39,215 nt of DNA from Acidobacteriota bacterium (GTDB taxonomy: Bacteria; Acidobacteriota; Terriglobia; Bryobacterales; UBA6623): NCBI GenBank assembly GCA_027624045.1, contig JAQBUE010000026.1:1-39215 (forward strand). The letters are read 5' to 3'. Within the stretch, counting starts at the first letter, position 1, and each line of letters starts with the position of its first letter. The notes under the pieces are model-generated. The model was not told the DNA's origin and did no database searches. It was given only the letters and a program-made list of their open reading frames with translations. Of the stretch, positions 35,028 to 39,215 are shown one piece after another. The position numbers were made by a program, and so were the translations under genes.

Positions 35028-36902
35028 CTACAACGAGATACGTGTTTCCCCTGGCCTGTCACCCCGTCGCGGTAACGCAAACAACGTCGCCGCTCCGATG
35101 ATTCCGCCGCAGGCCGACACCCAAACGTGCGGCCAGACCAGCATAACGCCCGCCGCGAACAACGCCGCCCGCGCCGCCGTCGGAACCCGCGTCCGGAAGA
35201 ATCCCTCCAGTGCGATCGCCCAAACATAAATCCCTAAAGTGCAGCTGCCAACGTGAAGCACAATCTCCTGCCACTCGCCGATCAACAATAACGCCGGCCC
35301 GTAGACGAACGCGAATGGCAGCAGAAACGTGATCAGTCCCAGTTGGATCGCCTTGAACCCCGTTTGTATCGGGTCGGTCCCCGCAATCCCCGCCGCCACA
35401 TAAGCTCCCGTGCAGACCGGCGGCGTGATGGCCGAAAGAATCGCGAAATAGAACAAGAAAAGGTGTGCCGCGATCGCCGACACGCCGAGACTTGTCAGCG
35501 TTGTAGGGATCAATGTCGCCAATACCACGTAGGCCGCCACCGTCGGCAGCCCCATCCCCAATACAATGCACGCGATCATCGTCAGCAGCAGCGTCGCGAA
35601 AAGGTTTCCCTGTCCGATGCTCTCAATCAGATACGTGATTCGCAGGTTCAGGCCCGTCGCCGTCATCACTCCAACGATGATGCCCGCACCGGCGCAAATC
35701 GGCGTCAGCACCAGCATGCCGTGAATCGCGGTTCGAAACGCCCGGTCGAACCCTGCCACGTCAAGCCGGGTCTTGGGCCGCGCGAAACTCACCGCCGCCG
35801 CGCAAGCCACCGCTATAAACGCCGCGTACATCACACTGAACTGCAGCGCCAGCAGCACTACCAGCACCACAATCGGCAGCAGCATGTTGCCCCGCTTCGC
35901 CAGTTCGCCGCTCAGGCTCGGTATCTCATCTCGCCGAATCGGCAGCACGCCGTCTTTCACCGATCGAAAGTGAACAATCATCAGCACCGAAAAAAAGAAG
36001 AGCAACGCCGGTACGATCGCATGTAGCATCAGCTCGGCGTACGAGATGTTGAGATAGTCGATCATCACGAACGCCGCCGCGCCCATGATTGGCGGCATCA
36101 ACTGTCCTCCCGATGACGCCAGCGCCTCGACCGCCGCCGCGAATCGCGGGTCGTATCCCGAGCGCATCATCATCGGAATCGTGACCGCCCCCGTCGTCGC
36201 GACGTTCGCCACCGTTGCGCCCGTAATCATCCCCATCAGCCCTGAACTCACGACCGCGATTTTCGCCGGCCCGCCCACAAACCTCCCGGCAATCACCTTG
36301 CCGATATTCATGAACATCTCCGCGCCACCTGTCGCAGTCAAGAATGCCCCGAACAAGATGATCACCACAATGAACGTCGCGCACACACCCAGAGGTGTGC
36401 CAAATACGCCGAACGTTCCATAGAAGATGATGCTGACGACATCCTCGACAGTCAAGCCGCCGTGCCGCAACATCTCGCCCGGTACCCACGGCCCGCCGAT
36501 CGCGTACGCCAGGAACAGCAACAGGACTCCCGCTACCGCCCAACCGACCGTTCTCCGCACCGCCTCGATGATCAGTAACAGCCCTGCCGCCCCAACCGCC
36601 ACGTCAAACGCGCTAATGAAGGGCTCCGAGTAAAGGCGCTCATAATCGAACAGCGTCCAGCCCATCGCCAGCGCCGTCAGCACAGTCAGCGCCAGCCCCA
36701 GCGCCGTCTCGGCCGTCTTGCTCCGCGTAAAGTTCGAAGGACTCTGCAGGAAAACGAGTGGCAATATCACCAGCAGGAACACGCCCCGCTGAATCGGTGC
36801 CTGGAACGGCCCCGTCGCACCCGTGTAGAGCGCGAAGGCGCAACCGCCCCATATCAGGGCCGTCGTCAGGTACCGCGAAATGCTTTCAAGCAGGGTAGGC
36901 AA
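35028..36902 (-). CDS. TRAP transporter fused permease subunit
   Basis: 624 aa, many TM helices; GGQLMPPIMGAAAFVMIDYLNISYAELMLHAIVPALLFFF, MIACIVLGMGLPTVAAYVVLATL, ITPPVCTGAYVAAGIAGTDPIQTGFKAIQLG. Confidence 0.93.
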   Translation of the reverse strand: MPTLLESISRYLTTALIWGGCAFALYTGATGPFQAPIQRGVFLLVILPLVFLQSPSNFTRSKTAETALGLALTVLTALAMGWTLFDYERLYSEPFISAFDVAVGAAGLLLIIEAVRRTVGWAVAGVLLLFLAYAIGGPWVPGEMLRHGGLTVEDVVSIIFYGTFGVFGTPLGVCATFIVVIILFGAFLTATGGAEMFMNIGKVIAGRFVGGPAKIAVVSSGLMGMITGATVANVATTGAVTIPMMMRSGYDPRFAAAVEALASSGGQLMPPIMGAAAFVMIDYLNISYAELMLHAIVPALLFFFSVLMIVHFRSVKDGVLPIRRDEIPSLSGELAKRGNMLLPIVVLVVLLALQFSVMYAAFIAVACAAAVSFARPKTRLDVAGFDRAFRTAIHGMLVLTPICAGAGIIVGVMTATGLNLRITYLIESIGQGNLFATLLLTMIACIVLGMGLPTVAAYVVLATLIPTTLTSLGVSAIAAHLFLFYFAILSAITPPVCTGAYVAAGIAGTDPIQTGFKAIQLGLITFLLPFAFVYGPALLLIGEWQEIVLHVGSCTLGIYVWAIALEGFFRTRVPTAARAALFAAGVMLVWPHVWVSACGGIIGAATLFALPRRGDRPGETRISL

Positions 36903-36926
36903 AGGAAGAAAACCAGGAGCGCAACT

Positions 36927-37931
36927 CTACCATGAATCCCAAACTCCCTGCTCACGGTAGTACCTCTCCGCGCCGGGGTGATACGGCAACGGTTTCATCT
37001 GCGCCGCTGATGCCAGGTCCGCCTCGCCCTCTTCTTTCCACCAAGGTAGTGACGCTTCGACCTCGTCCCAGTTGTCGAACAGCGTCTTCGTCATGCCGTA
37101 GACCAGATCCTCCGGCAGGTCGCCCCGGACCAATAGACACTGGTGAAACCCAATCCCGCGCAGCTTAGGACGGTCAAACACCGGCTCCCCCAACTCGTCC
37201 AGCACGAACGACGATTCGGCGGCCAGCAGCTTCTGCAGCCCTTCCTGCTCGGGCTCGACGAAATCAATCTCCGTGCCGATCTCGCGCGCCGCAAAAATCG
37301 GAGACAAATGTCCGCGATTGCTCCGCGAGTATCCGAACGCAATTGCATCGACCTGCCTGTTCGCCAAAGCTTCCTGCCCATCCGTCCGCTCGATGTAGAG
37401 GAACTCAGTGTTCTCGCGCGTCACACCGAAATATTTGAGGATGCGCTCGGCGATCACTTCCTCTCCCGTCCCCCGGCCGCCGATCACGACGCTGCGCCCG
37501 ATCAAATCCGAGTAGCTCTTGATGTCGCTCACCGCCACGACGCGAAACAAATGCGTCCCCAGCTTCATCCAGACCTGGGCATTGCGATAGTCAATCGGGA
37601 TCAACTCGTCCTTGGCGAAATGAGCCTCGCGCCGATAGGCGTTCTCGAGATCAAACCGGAAACACCGTCCGCCGTCGATCCGCCCGGCCGCCACTCGCTT
37701 CACGTTGCCGACCGACATTCCCTTGCCGATCACGCCATTCGCGATCACGCCCGGCATCTTCTGCGTCAGCACCTTTGACAGGATCGAAACTTCGGTGAAG
37801 TACCGCCCCTGTGGCCCCGCACCCGCCAGCGTGATCAGGCGGACATCTTTCGCCGCCACGCCGCAGCCAACCTCCAGTAGAGCCGCAAAGAGCAAACAGA
37901 ACGGTGTGCATACGTCAACGAGCCGCCGCAT
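36927..37931 (-). CDS. TAXI family TRAP transporter solute-binding protein
   Basis: LAGAGPQGRYFTEVSILSKVLTQKMPGV, SDLIGRSVVIGGRGTGEEVIAERILKYFGV, RQVDAIAFG; lipoprotein-like N-terminus (FAALLEVGCG). Confidence 0.87.
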   Translation of the reverse strand: MRRLVDVCTPFCLLFAALLEVGCGVAAKDVRLITLAGAGPQGRYFTEVSILSKVLTQKMPGVIANGVIGKGMSVGNVKRVAAGRIDGGRCFRFDLENAYRREAHFAKDELIPIDYRNAQVWMKLGTHLFRVVAVSDIKSYSDLIGRSVVIGGRGTGEEVIAERILKYFGVTRENTEFLYIERTDGQEALANRQVDAIAFGYSRSNRGHLSPIFAAREIGTEIDFVEPEQEGLQKLLAAESSFVLDELGEPVFDRPKLRGIGFHQCLLVRGDLPEDLVYGMTKTLFDNWDEVEASLPWWKEEGEADLASAAQMKPLPYHPGAERYYREQGVWDSW

Positions 37932-37932
37932 C

Positions 37933-38733
37933 TTAGCGTTCCCTCCGCGCCGGGCCCACCACGCCCAGCCCCACTCGCAATGCCTCCGTCTCGATAATGT
38001 CGTCAGGCATCACGTTCGCTATGTTTACATCCGGACCGAACTCCGTCACCAGCAACTTCTTCACATCGTGAATCTCCGACAATGACACTCCGCTGATCCA
38101 CGGGCCCGGCAGCTCAAACAGCACCCGGTCGAGATCCAAATCATCACGGCACGCCCGCAGCAGATCCGCGTTCACCACCCCTTGCTCAATCAACTCCGCG
38201 CCTTCCACGAGCAACAACTCCGCGCCCGCTGCAAAGCAGTCCCGCGCCTGCGCGACTAGGTCGTCGGCCGCGTTCTTTTCGCTCTTCGAGCCCACTTCGC
38301 CGAACACCGTTAGCCCCTTGTCGCGAGCCATCGTAATCTGCTCCCGCCGCTCTTTGGGCGACAGCGGAATACAGTTGTCCGAGACCTCGACCACCTCGAA
38401 CCCGAGACGCTTCGCCTCATCGAAAAACAGCGGTAACGCTTGCGCCCCTTCGGTCGCGAATACATATTCTTGAAACTGCCCGCCGAGAAACGGCCGCACG
38501 CCGTGCTTCTTATATAGCTCCAGCTTCGCCCGGATCTGATGCTCCTGATAGAGGCGCGAGGTTCCGGTAGCGATCTTCGCTAAGTCGACATGAGCGCCCG
38601 CGATATCGAGGATATCCTTCTGCCGCCCCAGCCCCAACCCCCAATCGATCATCATCGTGAACCCGCGCGCGCGCGGCTTCGTCCGCGAACGTCTCGGCGG
38701 CAGCGACACAAACGCAAAAGGTTCCGGGGTCAT
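37933..38733 (-). CDS. comA: Phosphosulfolactate synthase
   Basis: KPRARGFTMMIDWGLGLGRQKDILDIAGAHVDLAKIATGTSRLY, GGQFQEYVFATEGA, FEVVEVSDNCIPLSPKERREQI, LLVEGAELIEQG; ComA family pattern. Confidence 0.9.
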   Translation of the reverse strand: MTPEPFAFVSLPPRRSRTKPRARGFTMMIDWGLGLGRQKDILDIAGAHVDLAKIATGTSRLYQEHQIRAKLELYKKHGVRPFLGGQFQEYVFATEGAQALPLFFDEAKRLGFEVVEVSDNCIPLSPKERREQITMARDKGLTVFGEVGSKSEKNAADDLVAQARDCFAAGAELLLVEGAELIEQGVVNADLLRACRDDLDLDRVLFELPGPWISGVSLSEIHDVKKLLVTEFGPDVNIANVMPDDIIETEALRVGLGVVGPARRER

Positions 38734-38844
38734 GAAGGTCTTACAGTATGCCAGAGTCCGGTCAGGCGGCTAGCTGGGCTATGAACAGATTGTGAGTCGG
38801 TTTGGTGTCACCAGCAATCCGTAACGAGGTAGAATTGAACCGGC

Positions 38845-39215
38845 ATGGTCGGTACCACCATCTCCCATTACCTCATCATCGAGAAGCTTGGTGAAGGCGG
38901 GATGGGAGTCGTTTACAAGGCCGAGGACATCAACCTCAAACGTCCCGTCGCCCTGAAGTTCCTCGCGGCCCATCTTCTCGCCGAAGAAGGGACCAAGGCC
39001 CGTTTCCGGAGGGAAGCGGAAGCTGCCGCTTCCCTGTCCCATGCCAACATCGCCGTTATCTACGACATCAGCGAATTCGACGGCTATTCGTTTATTGCCA
39101 TGGAGTTCGTTGAGGGACTCACCGTTAGCGAAACGGTCACTGAGCGCCCCCTAACAGCCTGTGGCAGAATACCCTGTTTTCAGGCGGCGAGAAGCAGCGG
39201 GGTGGCCAGCGGCGC
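38845..39215 (+). CDS. Serine/threonine protein kinase, N-terminal part (runs off window; similarity stops near 39150)
   Basis: ATG 38845: MVGTTISHYLIIEKLGEGGMGVVYKAEDINLKRPVALKFLAAHLLAEEGTKARFRREAEAAASLSHANIAVIYDISEFDGYSFIAMEFVEGLTVSETVTERPL; GxGGxGxVYKA loop, VALKFL lysine and hinge MEFVEG. Absent from the supplied ORF track because it lacks an in-window stop. Confidence 0.88.
   Translation, partial: MVGTTISHYLIIEKLGEGGMGVVYKAEDINLKRPVALKFLAAHLLAEEGTKARFRREAEAAASLSHANIAVIYDISEFDGYSFIAMEFVEGLTVSETVTERPLTACGRIPCFQAARSSGVASG

Noticed and set aside
35343-36026. 227-aa His/Arg/Gln-rich plus-strand ORF
   Set aside because: Antisense to the TRAP permease; composition is the expected reverse-complement artefact of hydrophobic codons.
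1-39215. tRNA, rRNA, CRISPR arrays, integrase/transposase genes
   Set aside because: None recognised by eye on either strand; a tRNAscan/Infernal/minced run would be decisive.

Overview
39.2 kb high-GC bacterial window with compact accessory-type gene content; the gene content suggests an Acidobacteriota-like source, but this is inference only. Left to right: (1) LolA-like secreted protein (-); (2) histidine kinase and OmpR-type response regulator (+); (3) 1001-aa PEGA-repeat protein with a degenerate protein-kinase N-lobe-like head (-); (4) amidohydrolase (+); (5) a tight co-directional cluster of three alkaline-phosphatase-superfamily proteins, a small RHH protein and a three-TM membrane protein with a topology reminiscent of the Oxa1/YidC/EMC3/DUF106 superfamily (+); (6) beta-propeller plus DUF3604/PHP-like protein, Tat-secreted Gfo/Idh/MocA oxidoreductase, methyltransferase and Uma2-family protein (+); (7) biotin operon bioB-bioF-bioD-bioA continuing into an orphan ABC-2 (DUF990-like) permease and a sialidase-like protein (-); (8) DUF2061 protein, small RBS-led ORF, FadB-like fusion enzyme, two methyltransferases (one FkbM), aldo/keto reductase, AT-hook-like small basic protein; (9) a putative minus-strand operon of phosphosulfolactate synthase (ComA), TAXI-TRAP binding protein, fused TRAP permease and a second DUF3604 protein; (10) the N-terminal part of a Ser/Thr kinase at the right edge whose similarity stops abruptly. 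I saw no rRNA, tRNA, CRISPR array or intact transposase. Best candidates for something undescribed are the AP-trio/RHH/membrane-protein module and the ComA/TRAP/DUF3604 operon. No database searches were run; all family calls come from motif recognition in the translations.
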